Of a DNA stretch of 64,000 nucleotides, positions 50,892 through 60,172 are shown in pieces. Within the stretch, counting starts at the first letter, position 1, and each line of letters opens with the position of its first letter. Origin of the DNA: Listeria kieliensis (GTDB lineage: Bacteria > Bacillota > Bacilli > Lactobacillales > Listeriaceae); contig NZ_LARY01000002.1 of assembly GCF_003369925.1 (NCBI RefSeq), forward strand, positions 62,001 through 126,000. The letters are read 5' to 3'. The notes beneath the pieces are model-generated. The model had not been told where the DNA came from, did no database searches, and saw only the letters and a program-made list of their open reading frames with translations. Both the position numbers and the translations under genes were made by a program.

Positions 50892-52727
50892 TCATTCCTT
50901 TAGATGATACGGATAAGTAGCAACAACAACATCGCGCTGCATCATCAACCTTGTTCGGATCATTAAACTCGTTTGGTTATGCAACAAGTTTTGCCAACCT
51001 TTTTTAGGGATGAATTGAGGAATAAGCACAGTTAATGAATAGTTATCGTGATCCGCTTTTTGTTTAGCTGTATCGATAAACTTCATCAGCGGTTCAGAAA
51101 TCGAACGATAGGTCGAATAAAGATGAGCAACACGGACCTCAGGATGAATTCGATTCCACCTCTCGACGAATTCTTTTCCCTGCACCCGATCAATCGAAAC
51201 ATGAACCGCGATAACTGTGTCCCCAATTGATTTGGCATATTTTAGTGCACCTTCCACGACTTTTGTAGTATCAGAAACGGCTACAATCACAACATTTCCT
51301 TTAAAATCAGAAACATCAATGTCCATCGATTCATCCACTCGAAGTTGCCGTTTTAAATTCATATAGTGACTTCTTGTCCGATGAAAAACAAAAATCATAA
51401 TTGGCAAGAAAACGAAAACTGGCCACACCGATTCAATTCGTGTAAGGAATAAAACGATGAGTACAGTGAAAGAAATGATCGCCCCTAGCAAATTAGCAGC
51501 CAGCTTTTTATGCCAGCCTTCTGAACGCTCTTTCCACCATTTGATAATCATCCCTGTTTGTGAAAGTGTAAATGGGATAAACACCCCTACAGAGTAAAGC
51601 GGAACAAGTAATTCTGTTTTTCCTTTGAATAAAATGATAAGTAAAATCGAGCCGACAGCAAGCGTAATAATACCGTTTGAATAGCCAAGCCGATCCCCTC
51701 TTGCTAAATACATACGTGGCATATATTTATCTTTTGCAAGGTTAAATGCCAGAAGCGGAAAAGCAGAAAATCCCGTGTTAGCCGCGAGTACTAAAATTAG
51801 GGCAGTCGTTGCTTGAATAAAATAAAACATGAAATTCCTGCCAAAAACATTTTCTGCAATTTGCGAAAGAACGGTTACTTTGAGTTCTGGCACGGTGCCA
51901 TAAACGAAAGCAAGCACAGTAATTCCAAGGAAAAAGAACCCTAGAATCGTTGCCATAATCGTCAGTGTTTTAGCAGCATTTTTAGCTTGCGGTTTCTTAA
52001 ATAGCGGTACGGCATTAGAAATCGCTTCAATTCCAGTTAATGAGGCTGATCCAGATGCAAACGCTCTTAATAATAGAAACAAAGTCACACCTTGCACGTG
52101 CGTACCAATTGAAGCCGTTTCGTGTGTTGCATCCATCCCTAAAAGAATCTTAACAATTCCCGTTAAAATGAGTACAACAATAGAAAAAACAAAGAGGTAA
52201 ACCGGAATGGCTAAAATACTAGCAGACTCCGTAATCCCTCGTAGGTTAATGATTGTTACAACAATAACGAGAAACACCGCAAGTGGAACGGCAAACGGAT
52301 AAAGGGATGGAACAGCAGAAATAATGGCGTCTGTCCCTGAAGAAATACTAACCGCAACCGTAAGCATGTAATCTACAAGAAGTGAACCACCAGCTATAAG
52401 CCCAGCATTTTTCCCGAGATTCTCTCGTGAAACTACATAAGCTCCACCACCATGCGGATATGAATGAATGATTTGCTTATAAGAAAGATTTAATGCAAAT
52501 AAAAGAACCAATACGCAAAGTGCGATTGGAATCGAATACCACATTGCAGCTGCACTCACAGCAACTAAAACAAGCAAAATTTGTTCTGTTCCGTATGCGA
52601 TGGAAGACAGTGCATCTGATGAAAGCACAGCTAAAGCTTTTAGTTTCCCTAATTTTTGTTCTCCTGCTTCTGAGCTTTTAAGCGGGCGCCCAATGAGTAA
52701 TCTTTTTAAAGGCGATGCCAATTTCAT
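50892..52727 (-). CDS. kimA: Potassium importer KimA (APC superfamily)
   Basis: 611 residues. Twelve membrane helices (to about 450), with KALAVLSSDALSSIAYGTEQILL, YPHGGGAYVVSRENLG and GSASLTGIEAISNAVPLFK as in B. subtilis KimA (YdaO). A C-terminal cytoplasmic USP-like domain follows (about 475-611; NVVIVAVSDTTKVVEGALKYAKS). KimA is a high-affinity K+/H+ symporter inhibited by c-di-AMP. In Bacillus it lies under a c-di-AMP riboswitch; here the promoter (extended -10 at 52784-52776) leaves only about 40 leader bases, so no riboswitch is present. Control would be at protein level. Confidence 0.9.
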   Translation of the reverse strand: MKLASPLKRLLIGRPLKSSEAGEQKLGKLKALAVLSSDALSSIAYGTEQILLVLVAVSAAAMWYSIPIALCVLVLLFALNLSYKQIIHSYPHGGGAYVVSRENLGKNAGLIAGGSLLVDYMLTVAVSISSGTDAIISAVPSLYPFAVPLAVFLVIVVTIINLRGITESASILAIPVYLFVFSIVVLILTGIVKILLGMDATHETASIGTHVQGVTLFLLLRAFASGSASLTGIEAISNAVPLFKKPQAKNAAKTLTIMATILGFFFLGITVLAFVYGTVPELKVTVLSQIAENVFGRNFMFYFIQATTALILVLAANTGFSAFPLLAFNLAKDKYMPRMYLARGDRLGYSNGIITLAVGSILLIILFKGKTELLVPLYSVGVFIPFTLSQTGMIIKWWKERSEGWHKKLAANLLGAIISFTVLIVLFLTRIESVWPVFVFLPIMIFVFHRTRSHYMNLKRQLRVDESMDIDVSDFKGNVVIVAVSDTTKVVEGALKYAKSIGDTVIAVHVSIDRVQGKEFVERWNRIHPEVRVAHLYSTYRSISEPLMKFIDTAKQKADHDNYSLTVLIPQFIPKKGWQNLLHNQTSLMIRTRLMMQRDVVVATYPYHLKE

Positions 52728-52775
52728 TCCCTACCTTTTTTTGAATTTCGTACAACAAGCTATACAATATCACAC

Positions 52776-52784
52776 ATTATAGCA
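52776..52784 (-). promoter_or_regulatory. kimA extended -10 promoter
   Basis: Minus strand TGC-TATAAT (52784-52776); TTGCAC at 52807-52802 is a possible -35 but at 20 bases. Start near 52769, giving a leader of about 42 bases. Confidence 0.6.
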
Positions 52785-52938
52785 CAGGGCTCAACCAATA
52801 TGTGCAACTTTTTATTACAAATCGAATACAGCTTGATGTTAACAGCATTACGACCGGAAATTTGACGAAGGTAATCCTTACATAATCTTTATTTTAAGGA
52901 GGTCTTATTTTCAGAAAAAAAAAACTTTATTTTAACTA

Positions 52939-52967
52939 TTTACAAATGCCGCGACAGTTTATATAAT
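52939..52967 (+). promoter_or_regulatory. Promoter of the tRNA operon
   Basis: -35 TTTACA (52939-52944), 17-base spacer, -10 TATAAT (52962-52967), about 33 bases before the first tRNA. The first 200 bases of the gap from kimA hold no gene. Confidence 0.85.
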
Positions 52968-53000
52968 AGTTTTTGGCTGTGAAATTTCTTTTCAAAGTTT

Positions 53001-53072
53001 GGCCCGTTGGTCAAGTGGTTAAGACACCGCCCTTTCACGGCGGTAACACGGGTTCGAATCCCGTACGGGTCA
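53001..53072 (+). tRNA. tRNA-Glu (anticodon TTC)
   Basis: Complete cloverleaf: acceptor GGCCCGT/ACGGGTC, anticodon loop CTTTCAC, T-arm with GGTTCGAATCC, discriminator A. CCA not encoded. Confidence 0.97.
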
Positions 53073-53161
53073 TCAAAGCCCAGTTTTTTTCTTCGAAAAA
53101 ACTGGCATTATTTTAAAAAATGTTATACTATAATAAAGTGACGATTCACTTGGTATAACAT

Positions 53162-53235
53162 GCCGACTTAGCTCAATCTGGTAGAGCAACTGAATCGTAA
53201 TCAGTAGGTTGCGGGTTCAATTCCTGCAGTCGGCA
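53162..53235 (+). tRNA. tRNA-Thr (anticodon CGT)
   Basis: Acceptor GCCGACT/AGTCGGC; anticodon stem ACTGA/TCAGT enclosing ATCGTAA; T-loop GGTTCAATTCC; discriminator A. CGT reads ACG. Confidence 0.95.
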
Positions 53236-53244
53236 CTTTATTTA

Positions 53245-53328
53245 GGAGGAGTAGCGAAGTGGCTAAACGCGGCGGACTGTAAATCCGCTCCTTCGGGTTC
53301 AGTGGTTCGAATCCACTCTCCTCCACCA
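53245..53328 (+). tRNA. tRNA-Tyr (anticodon GTA)
   Basis: Class II tRNA with a long variable arm (GCTCCTTCGGGTTCAGT region), acceptor GGAGGAG/CTCCTCC, anticodon loop ACTGTAAAT, and encoded CCA at the 3' end. Confidence 0.97.
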
Positions 53329-53334
53329 GTTTAT

Positions 53335-53409
53335 TGGGCTATAGCCAAGCGGTAAGGCAACGGATTTTGATTCCGTCATGCGCTGGTTCGAATCCAGCTA
53401 GCCCAGCCA
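53335..53409 (+). tRNA. tRNA-Gln (anticodon TTG)
   Basis: Acceptor TGGGCTA/TAGCCCA, the U1-A72 start typical of tRNA-Gln; anticodon loop TTTTGAT; discriminator G; encoded CCA (53407-53409). Confidence 0.97.
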
Positions 53410-53414
53410 TTAAT

Positions 53415-53487
53415 GAGCCATTAGCTCAGTTGGTAGAGCATCTGACTTTTAATCAGAGGGTCGATGGTTCGAGCCCATCATGGCTCA
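53415..53487 (+). tRNA. tRNA-Lys (anticodon TTT)
   Basis: Acceptor GAGCCAT/ATGGCTC, anticodon loop CTTTTAA, T-arm GGTTCGAGCCC, discriminator A. Last tRNA of the cluster; terminator follows. Confidence 0.97.
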
Positions 53488-53491
53488 TCAC

Positions 53492-53526
53492 AAGGATGAA
53501 AGAGATTTTCTCTTTCATCCTTTTTT
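53492..53526 (+). terminator. Terminator of the tRNA cluster
   Basis: A 14-bp perfect stem (53492-53505 with 53509-53522), 3-base loop, run of T to 53526. Confidence 0.93.
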
Positions 53527-53580
53527 CTTGTCTAATGTGCTATAATTTGAAAAAGCAATTGACTGAAAGGAGCTATAAAA

Positions 53581-54282
53581 ATGAAGCTCGTGATTAATGC
53601 AGACGATCTTGGTTATACGAAGGCGATAACAGACGGGATTTTCCGTAGCCACAGCGAAGGGATTCTAACTTCGACAACGCTTTTAATGAATGCTTCTGCA
53701 ACTGAATATGCTGGAACTGAAGCTCAAAAGTATCCTAAACTCGGGATTGGTGTTCATCTAACTTTAACAGCAGGCTCTCCACTTACAAAGCCAAAAACTC
53801 TGATACAACCAGATGGTGCTTTCTTAGATCAACTAACACTCCGTAAAACAGACGTTTCTGAAACAGAAGTGCTAAAAGAGTGGCAAGCACAAATAGACCG
53901 CTTCGAAAAGCTACTGGGCAAAAAGCCAACTCATTTAGATAGTCATCATGATGTCCACTTTGATCCAAGATTCTTTGACCTTGCAAAAGCGCTAGCAGAA
54001 GAACGAGGAATCCCCCTCCGAGGTGCTGATCCAAGAATTCCAAATGTCCAAAATGCTTTCCCAGATCCAGAGCTCATCTCACCCGAAGCTTTTATTCAGC
54101 ACCTTAATAAGCAGCAAAACTATTCAGGTACCGAGCTATTTTGTCATCCAGGGTTTTGCGATCTTGAGCTCCTTCAATTAAGCTCATACAATGAAGCTCG
54201 TGAACTCGAGTTGAATGTTTTAATTAATCCCATGGTTCAAGCTTTTCTTGCCGATTCACAATTTGAGCTTTCCACCTATTAA
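53581..54282 (+). CDS. ChbG/HpnK (YdjC) family carbohydrate deacetylase
   Basis: 233 residues. The YdjC/ChbG metal site is visible: NADDLGYT (first Asp pair), GIGVHLTLTAG, THLDSHHDVHFDP (His ligands) and FCHPGF near the C-terminus. Members remove N-acetyl groups from chito-oligosaccharides or related sugars. RBS AAAGGAGC. Followed at 17 bases by a PAP2 gene; no sugar transporter is adjacent, so substrate is open. Confidence 0.9.
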   Translation: MKLVINADDLGYTKAITDGIFRSHSEGILTSTTLLMNASATEYAGTEAQKYPKLGIGVHLTLTAGSPLTKPKTLIQPDGAFLDQLTLRKTDVSETEVLKEWQAQIDRFEKLLGKKPTHLDSHHDVHFDPRFFDLAKALAEERGIPLRGADPRIPNVQNAFPDPELISPEAFIQHLNKQQNYSGTELFCHPGFCDLELLQLSSYNEARELELNVLINPMVQAFLADSQFELSTY

Positions 54283-54299
54283 AAGGAGTGTTTTAGATT

Positions 54300-54953
54300 T
54301 TGAATTCAAAAAAACAATCTTCCCATACACTTTTACTCATTAGCGGAACCGTTTTTGCGCTTATCTTTCTTTTTTTCTGGAGAAGCGTTTCTGTAAAGGC
54401 AACCTGGCTCATGCAACTAGACCAAAATTTAAATCAGTTAATCCGTTCCGATTTAAAAGAACCGCTCGTAGAATTTTTCAAAGTTTTTACTGATCTCGGC
54501 GGAACAATGATACTTACCATCTTTTCCGTGCTCCTTTTTCTTTTTTTATGGAAAACGCGAGGTTTGCTTTTTTCACTTTGGGCTGGCATCACCCTTCTAC
54601 TTGGTGAACTTGTTTTGCCACAAATTGTGAAACACATTGAGCTACGTCCACGCCCGCTTGATAAAGTTATTTCCATATCTGGCTACAGCTTTCCAAGTGG
54701 ACATGCTGCCGGATCTACCACCTTTTACGGCTTGACTGCACTCATCCTTATTTTGTTTTTCTTGAAAAAATCATCGCAAAAATGGATGATCGGCATTTTA
54801 GCCTTTTTGTTCATTGGCCTTATCATGTTTTCGCGTGTTTACCTTGGCGTTCACTATCCAAGCGATGTCCTCGCTGGCTTTTCACTTTCTGCTTCCCTGC
54901 TCTCTTTTTCTTTCTATTTTTTATTTAAATCTCCTATTTTGCGAAGAAGTTAA
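54300..54953 (+). CDS. PAP2-family membrane phosphatase
   Basis: 217 residues from TTG 54300 after AAGGAG. Six membrane helices and the three acid-phosphatase motifs: KHIELRPRPLDK (KxxxxxxRP), PSGHAAGSTTFYG (PSGH) and SRVYLGVHYPSDVLAGF (SRxxxxxHxxxD). It dephosphorylates lipid phosphates such as undecaprenyl pyrophosphate or phosphatidylglycerol phosphate. Probably cotranscribed with the deacetylase gene. Confidence 0.92.
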   Translation: MNSKKQSSHTLLLISGTVFALIFLFFWRSVSVKATWLMQLDQNLNQLIRSDLKEPLVEFFKVFTDLGGTMILTIFSVLLFLFLWKTRGLLFSLWAGITLLLGELVLPQIVKHIELRPRPLDKVISISGYSFPSGHAAGSTTFYGLTALILILFFLKKSSQKWMIGILAFLFIGLIMFSRVYLGVHYPSDVLAGFSLSASLLSFSFYFLFKSPILRRS

Positions 54954-55025
54954 CAAATCCTGTTGACTTCCCTTCAGTAAAAGGATACATTTAGTAACGG
55001 AATAAATGAAATTCGAGGTGACAGA

Positions 55026-56102
55026 ATGAAAAAAAGAAATTGGATTGCGCTTCTTTTTCTTGCACTTATCGTCGCACTTGCTGGTTGCGGGAAAAGTGAA
55101 ACTCAAGACTCGAAGCAAGCAGAAAACACAACTATCCTGGAAACACCTTACAAAAAAACAGAATTCTTAATGGGGACAGTTGTCACGCTTTCCATCTATG
55201 ATAAAGGCAAAGAAAAAGTACTCGATAAGGGTTTTGATCGCGTAAAAGACCTGGCAGACAAAATTGATGTGAACGATGAAAATACTCGCACGTCTGAAGT
55301 TGATAAAATTAATGCAGCTAGCGGCGTAAAGCCTGTAAAAGTCGACGATGATATTTATTATCTCATTAAAGAGGGACTTAAATTTAGTGCTCAAACTGGT
55401 GGCACAAAAGATATTACAATCGGTCCGATCACATCACTTTGGCACATTGGTTTCCCAGACGCACGCAAACCTTCGCAAAGCGAAATTGATGCGCGCCTTC
55501 CTCTTATCGGTTATAAAGATGTAGAATTAAATGACAAAAATAAAACCGTTTATTTAAAGAAAAAAGGTATGGAGCTCGATCTTGGCGGTATTGCCAAAGG
55601 CTTCATTGCCGATGAAGTTAAAAAAGTTTTCAAAGAAAATGGCGTCTCGACTGCTATCATTGATCTTGGTGGAAACATTTTACTTGAAGGGAAAAATCCT
55701 AAAGGAAAAGATTGGAACGTCGGTATCCAAGATCCCTTTTCACCACGAAATACTATCCTTGGAAAACTACCTGAAACTGATAAATCCATTGTTACTTCTG
55801 GTATTTACGAACGTTATTTAGAAGTTGATGGAAAGAAATATCACCATCTATTTGATCCTAAAACTGGTTATCCATTTGATAACGACATTGCAGGTGTCAC
55901 CATCATCAGTAAAAAATCCATCACTGGTGACGGACTCTCCTCAGCTGCCTTTTCAAAAGGAATTGACGAAGGGCTTTCTTTCATTGAAAAACATAAAGGG
56001 GTCGAAGCGATCTTTGTTAGCAAAGAAAAGAAAGTTTATATCACTTCTGGTCTCAAAGGAAAATTCGAACTGACCAGTTCCGATTTTAAAATGGGAAATT
56101 AA
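55026..56102 (+). CDS. apbE: FAD:protein FMN transferase, ApbE/FmnB-type lipoprotein
   Basis: 358 residues. Signal peptide with lipobox LAGC (Cys21). The ApbE core follows: TEFLMGTVVTLSIYD, GGTKDITIGPITSLWHIG, MELDLGGIAKGFIADEV, STAIIDLGGNILLEGKN, GIYERYLEVDGKKYHHLFDPKTGYP and metal-binding GDGLSSAAFSKG. It attaches FMN from FAD to Thr in flavoproteins on the outer side of the membrane. In Listeria the FmnB protein of this family serves extracellular electron transfer; the partner genes are not in this window. Terminator follows. Confidence 0.9.
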   Translation: MKKRNWIALLFLALIVALAGCGKSETQDSKQAENTTILETPYKKTEFLMGTVVTLSIYDKGKEKVLDKGFDRVKDLADKIDVNDENTRTSEVDKINAASGVKPVKVDDDIYYLIKEGLKFSAQTGGTKDITIGPITSLWHIGFPDARKPSQSEIDARLPLIGYKDVELNDKNKTVYLKKKGMELDLGGIAKGFIADEVKKVFKENGVSTAIIDLGGNILLEGKNPKGKDWNVGIQDPFSPRNTILGKLPETDKSIVTSGIYERYLEVDGKKYHHLFDPKTGYPFDNDIAGVTIISKKSITGDGLSSAAFSKGIDEGLSFIEKHKGVEAIFVSKEKKVYITSGLKGKFELTSSDFKMGN

Positions 56103-56106
56103 CTTA

Positions 56107-56150
56107 GAAAAATCCGGGCAACCATTTAAAAGTGATTGCCCGGATTTTTT
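56107..56150 (+). terminator. Terminator of the ApbE gene
   Basis: A stem of about 13 bp (AATCCGGGCAA and partner TTGCCCGGATT, 56110-56146) followed by six T. Confidence 0.88.
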
Positions 56151-56156
56151 CATTCC

Positions 56157-56193
56157 AAAAAACCATCACTCTAGAAGTTCGAGTGATGGTTTT
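56157..56193 (-). terminator. Terminator of ilvE
   Basis: An 11-bp stem (56181-56191 with 56161-56171), 9-base loop, and six T on the minus strand. Confidence 0.88.
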
Positions 56194-56200
56194 AGCGTCA

Positions 56201-57220
56201 CTATTTAACTTTCACGATCCAATCTTCTGGCGCTTGTTTTTCACCAAATTGAATGCCACAAAGTTCATCATAAAGTTCTTTTGTCACAGGTCCTACTTCC
56301 GTTTCACTATAAAACACGTGGAAGTCCTCTCCATTTTGAATACCACCAATAGGGGTAATAACTGCCGCAGTCCCACAAGCTCCGGCTTCTTTAAAATCAT
56401 CCAATTGGTCGATATATACATCTCCTTCTTCGACTTCAAGCCCTAGTCTGTGTTCCGCTAAATAAAGCAGTGAATACTTCGTAATACTTGGCAAAATGGA
56501 AGGAGAAAATGGTGTAATGAAGCGATCATCTTTTGTAATTGCAAAGAAATTCGCCGCTCCGACTTCTTCAATTTTCGTATGTGATGCAGGATCTAAATAA
56601 ATGGCATCCGCAAATTCACGTTTTTTCGCTTCTTTACCTGGAAGTAAACTTGAAGCATAATTTCCGCCGACTTTCGCTGCGCCTGTGCCACGAGGTGCCG
56701 CACGGTCAAATTCAGATACGATAAAGTTTGCAGGTTGTAAGCCACCTTTAAAATAAGCGCCTACTGGCGTACAAAAAATGGAGAAGATGTATTCGTCCGC
56801 AGCTTGGACGCCAACGTTGTCTCCTACACCGATAACAAAGGGACGCAGATAAAGTGTGCCACCAGTTCCATAAGGAGGTAGATAATCTTCATTGGCTGCG
56901 ACAACTTGTTTACAAGCTTCAATAAATTTCTCAGTTGGAACTTGCGGCATTAATAACCGCTCACAGCTTTTTTGCATGCGTAATGCGTTTTGATCGGGAC
57001 GGAACAAATTGATCGAGCCGTCTTTGGCACGATAAGCTTTAAGTCCTTCGAAACACTGTTGGCCATAATGAAGCGCCGTCGATCCTTCGCTAATGTGGAG
57101 TACGTTATCTTCTGTAAGTGTTCCTTCGTCCCATTTTCCGTCTTTAAAATAGGAAATGTAACGCTTATCTGTTTTGATGTAACTAAATCCTAAATTTTTC
57201 CAATCAATGTCTTTCGGCAT
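56201..57220 (-). CDS. ilvE: Branched-chain amino acid aminotransferase
   Basis: 339 residues, fold type IV PLP enzyme. Start ATG 57220 ([20 protein letters not shown]) after AGGGGA; the frame extends further but without a ribosome site. Motifs: [33 protein letters not shown] (with PLP Lys), EEVGAANFF, and [17 protein letters not shown] (PLP phosphate). It transfers amino groups between branched-chain amino and keto acids, supplying valine, leucine, isoleucine and keto-acid primers of branched fatty acids. No T-box or CodY box seen in the 233-base leader. Confidence 0.95.
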   Translation of the reverse strand: MPKDIDWKNLGFSYIKTDKRYISYFKDGKWDEGTLTEDNVLHISEGSTALHYGQQCFEGLKAYRAKDGSINLFRPDQNALRMQKSCERLLMPQVPTEKFIEACKQVVAANEDYLPPYGTGGTLYLRPFVIGVGDNVGVQAADEYIFSIFCTPVGAYFKGGLQPANFIVSEFDRAAPRGTGAAKVGGNYASSLLPGKEAKKREFADAIYLDPASHTKIEEVGAANFFAITKDDRFITPFSPSILPSITKYSLLYLAEHRLGLEVEEGDVYIDQLDDFKEAGACGTAAVITPIGGIQNGEDFHVFYSETEVGPVTKELYDELCGIQFGEKQAPEDWIVKVK

Positions 57221-57453
57221 TCTGTCCCCTACTTTCTCTCTAAAAAATTGGCTTGTGTTTCTTTTAAGTTCTAGTATAGCACAACCTCTTTTCAGTTTCA
57301 GTAGTTTTTTTAACCTATTTTTTAAATACATCAAACTATCAAAATTCATTGTATTTTCTAACCCTTTATTTCAAATAAGCAAAATAGCCTTCTTTTTTAT
57401 TCAATCCATGATAAAATGAAACCATTCTAAATCTTAAAGGGGGAGATGGATTT

Positions 57454-58203
57454 ATGGCTGAAGGAAAAATGCTTGAAGAAAAATTATTTAGTAAACATTT
57501 GAACGAGGAAATGGAAGTCATCATTTATTTGCCAAAGCAATACTCGCCTCTTTACAAATATCCGCTTTTCATCATTCAAGACGGGAAAGACTATATTCGG
57601 TTCGGTAAACTTCCAAAACTCGTGGACGAACTGACAGGTAGTGCGCAAATTCAAAAATCGATTTTTGCCTTTCTTCCTTATAAAACAGTGGAAGACAGAA
57701 GAAAAAAATATCATCCAGATGGTGAACAAAACGAAGCTTATATCCGTTTTTTGGCGCATGAACTTGTTCCTTTTCTCGAAAACTTGATTCCATCTTTTCA
57801 AATGGCCGGAAGCCGCTTTTTAATGGGAGATTCCCTCGGCGCGAGCGTTTCCCTGAAAGCTTGTCTCAAATACCCTTACACCTTTGGAAATGCCGTTCTC
57901 CACTCGCCGTTTGTAAACGATGACTTGATGGAACTTGTAAAACAAGCAAATCCAGGGATGCTCAAAATCTTTCACATCATTGGGGATCAAGAAACGGAAG
58001 TTGAGACTACAAACCATACAATTGATAACTTTTTAGCTCCAAATGAAGCCTTACATAATTTGATTCAAGAAAAAGGCTTCGAATCGGAATTTCATTTATT
58101 TGAAGGTGGACACCGCTGGACTTACTGGCAACCCTTTTTAAAACCCAGTTTAAAATATATGCTTCCAGCCCATACATTCGACTTAGAAAGTATGGAAAGC
58201 TGA
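57454..58203 (+). CDS. Esterase-like alpha/beta hydrolase (YjcH type)
   Basis: 249 residues, starting at ATG 57454 after AAAGGGGGAG. Esterase D/Fes-type fold with strand PLFIIQDGKDYIRFG, nucleophile elbow RFLMGDSLGASVSLKA (Ser of GDSLG), acid in IIGDQETEVE, and His in FEGGHRWTYWQPFL. Close to the B. subtilis YjcH pattern, and the next gene resembles YjcF, although the RNA-ligase-like yjcG that separates them in Bacillus is absent. Substrate unknown. Confidence 0.83.
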   Translation: MAEGKMLEEKLFSKHLNEEMEVIIYLPKQYSPLYKYPLFIIQDGKDYIRFGKLPKLVDELTGSAQIQKSIFAFLPYKTVEDRRKKYHPDGEQNEAYIRFLAHELVPFLENLIPSFQMAGSRFLMGDSLGASVSLKACLKYPYTFGNAVLHSPFVNDDLMELVKQANPGMLKIFHIIGDQETEVETTNHTIDNFLAPNEALHNLIQEKGFESEFHLFEGGHRWTYWQPFLKPSLKYMLPAHTFDLESMES

Positions 58204-58223
58204 TTAGAGGAGGAAACAATCTG

Positions 58224-58655
58224 ATGACCGTACAAAAAGTAACGACTGAACAAATGCGCCAAGATGCGCTTCAAATTCGTAATGACGTCTTTGTGAAAGA
58301 GCAGCATGTTGATCCAGAACTTGAATGGGATGAATTTGATACAGATCCAGAAACCGTTATGTTTGTCGATTATGATCTGGACCAAACTCCACTCGCAACT
58401 GGCCGTTTTCGTACTCTAAATGGCTACGGGAAAGTCGAACGAATTTGTGCCCAAAAAGCCGCGCGCGGAAAAGGATCTGGCAGAAAAATCATGGAAGCCA
58501 TCGAAGCAGAAGCTAAAGCACAAGGTGTGAGTAAGCTTAAGTTAGGCGCTCAAGTGACGGCGATTCCTTTTTATGAAAAACTTGGTTATGAAGTGTGTTC
58601 AGATATTTTCATGGACGCAGGCATCGAACACAAAGAAATGCAAAAACACATTTAA
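58224..58655 (+). CDS. GNAT-family N-acetyltransferase (YjcF type)
   Basis: 143 residues. FVKEQHVDPELEWDEFD, TGRFRTLNGYGKVERICAQKAARGKGSGRKIMEAIE (acetyl-CoA loop with R-GKGSG) and AIPFYEKLGYEVCSDIFMDAGIEHKEMQK match the ElaA/YjcF group. 20 bases after the esterase gene with RBS GAGGAGG, so the two form an operon. Substrate unknown. Confidence 0.88.
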   Translation: MTVQKVTTEQMRQDALQIRNDVFVKEQHVDPELEWDEFDTDPETVMFVDYDLDQTPLATGRFRTLNGYGKVERICAQKAARGKGSGRKIMEAIEAEAKAQGVSKLKLGAQVTAIPFYEKLGYEVCSDIFMDAGIEHKEMQKHI

Positions 58656-58659
58656 TCAC

Positions 58660-58695
58660 AAACAAGCCGCTCGAAGCTTCGAGTGGCTTGTTTTT
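58660..58695 (+). terminator. Terminator of the esterase-GNAT operon
   Basis: A long stem (58660-58674 with 58676-58692 region, built on GAAGCTTC at the tip), followed by TTTTT. It may also serve the convergent map gene. Confidence 0.85.
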
Positions 58696-58699
58696 AGGC

Positions 58700-59452
<753 letters not shown>

Positions 59453-59548
59453 CTACTTTCTAAAAATGAGATTTTAAATTTTTATTAAAGATCGATCAAA
59501 AACAGGTATAATAGAAATTAGACAGCCTGAAAGGAGTTGCTACTTAAA

Positions 59549-60172
59549 ATGAAAAAGCTCGTCTGGGCCTGCCGAATTTTTTATTTGTGCCTCATGCTAC
59601 TGCTTTTTTTCGTTCTCGATTATTACCATTTTCTACTTTTAAACGTGACACTCGCTTATATTCCATTCGAAATCGCTGTATTTCTTTATCATAAAAAACG
59701 AAATCCCTTTGTATTTTGGATCATGGCAGTCGCTTGGCTATTATTTTTCCCAAATGCCTTTTACCTCGTCACCGACTTTTTTCATCTGAAACAATTTCGG
59801 ATTTATGACTACAATGGGATTCTCAAAAAAGACAGTTTTCTCTGGCAAAGCTTTTCCGTCATGGCGACTTCCATTTTCTTCGGACTTTTTGTGGGCAACT
59901 TGTCGCTTCAGTTTTTCTTAAATGCTGCAAAAGAACGCATGAAAAAAGATCGAACGTTCATTTTGCTTCCACTCGTTCTACTTTTATCGAGCTATGGCAT
60001 TTATCTCGGACGTTTCGAACGACTCCATACTGTTCATCTTATCACAGAACCCGTAGAAGCTTTGAAAAGCATTCTTGATGTTTCAAGTTTCCAGTTTGAA
60101 TTTATCTTTTATTTATTTGTTTTACAGCTACTTGTTTATTTAATGTTTCGCTTCTTCCCGAAAAGGCCCTAA
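59549..60172 (+). CDS. DUF1361 membrane protein
   Basis: 207 residues with six membrane helices. WLLFFPNAFYLVTDFFHL and SYGIYLGRFERLHTVHLITEP (near 150-170) are the DUF1361 signatures. ATG 59549 (MKKLVWACRIFY) follows AAAGGAG at 11 bases. Its last 33 bases overlap the 3' end of convergent rpiA, with no terminator between. Function unknown. Confidence 0.85.
   Translation: MKKLVWACRIFYLCLMLLLFFVLDYYHFLLLNVTLAYIPFEIAVFLYHKKRNPFVFWIMAVAWLLFFPNAFYLVTDFFHLKQFRIYDYNGILKKDSFLWQSFSVMATSIFFGLFVGNLSLQFFLNAAKERMKKDRTFILLPLVLLLSSYGIYLGRFERLHTVHLITEPVEALKSILDVSSFQFEFIFYLFVLQLLVYLMFRFFPKRP

Noticed and set aside
52728-53000. Possible c-di-AMP (ydaO) riboswitch upstream of kimA, as in Bacillus
   Set aside because: An extended -10 lies only about 50 bases before the start codon, leaving a leader too short for the aptamer, and the conserved aptamer segments are not seen.
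53334-53597. An 87-codon plus-strand reading frame between tRNA-Tyr and the deacetylase gene
   Set aside because: It runs through tRNA-Gln and tRNA-Lys and has no ribosome site; the tRNAs explain the sequence.
57221-57453. T-box or CodY box upstream of ilvE
   Set aside because: No T-box sequence, specifier hairpin or AATTTTCWGAAAATT-like match is visible in the AT-rich leader.
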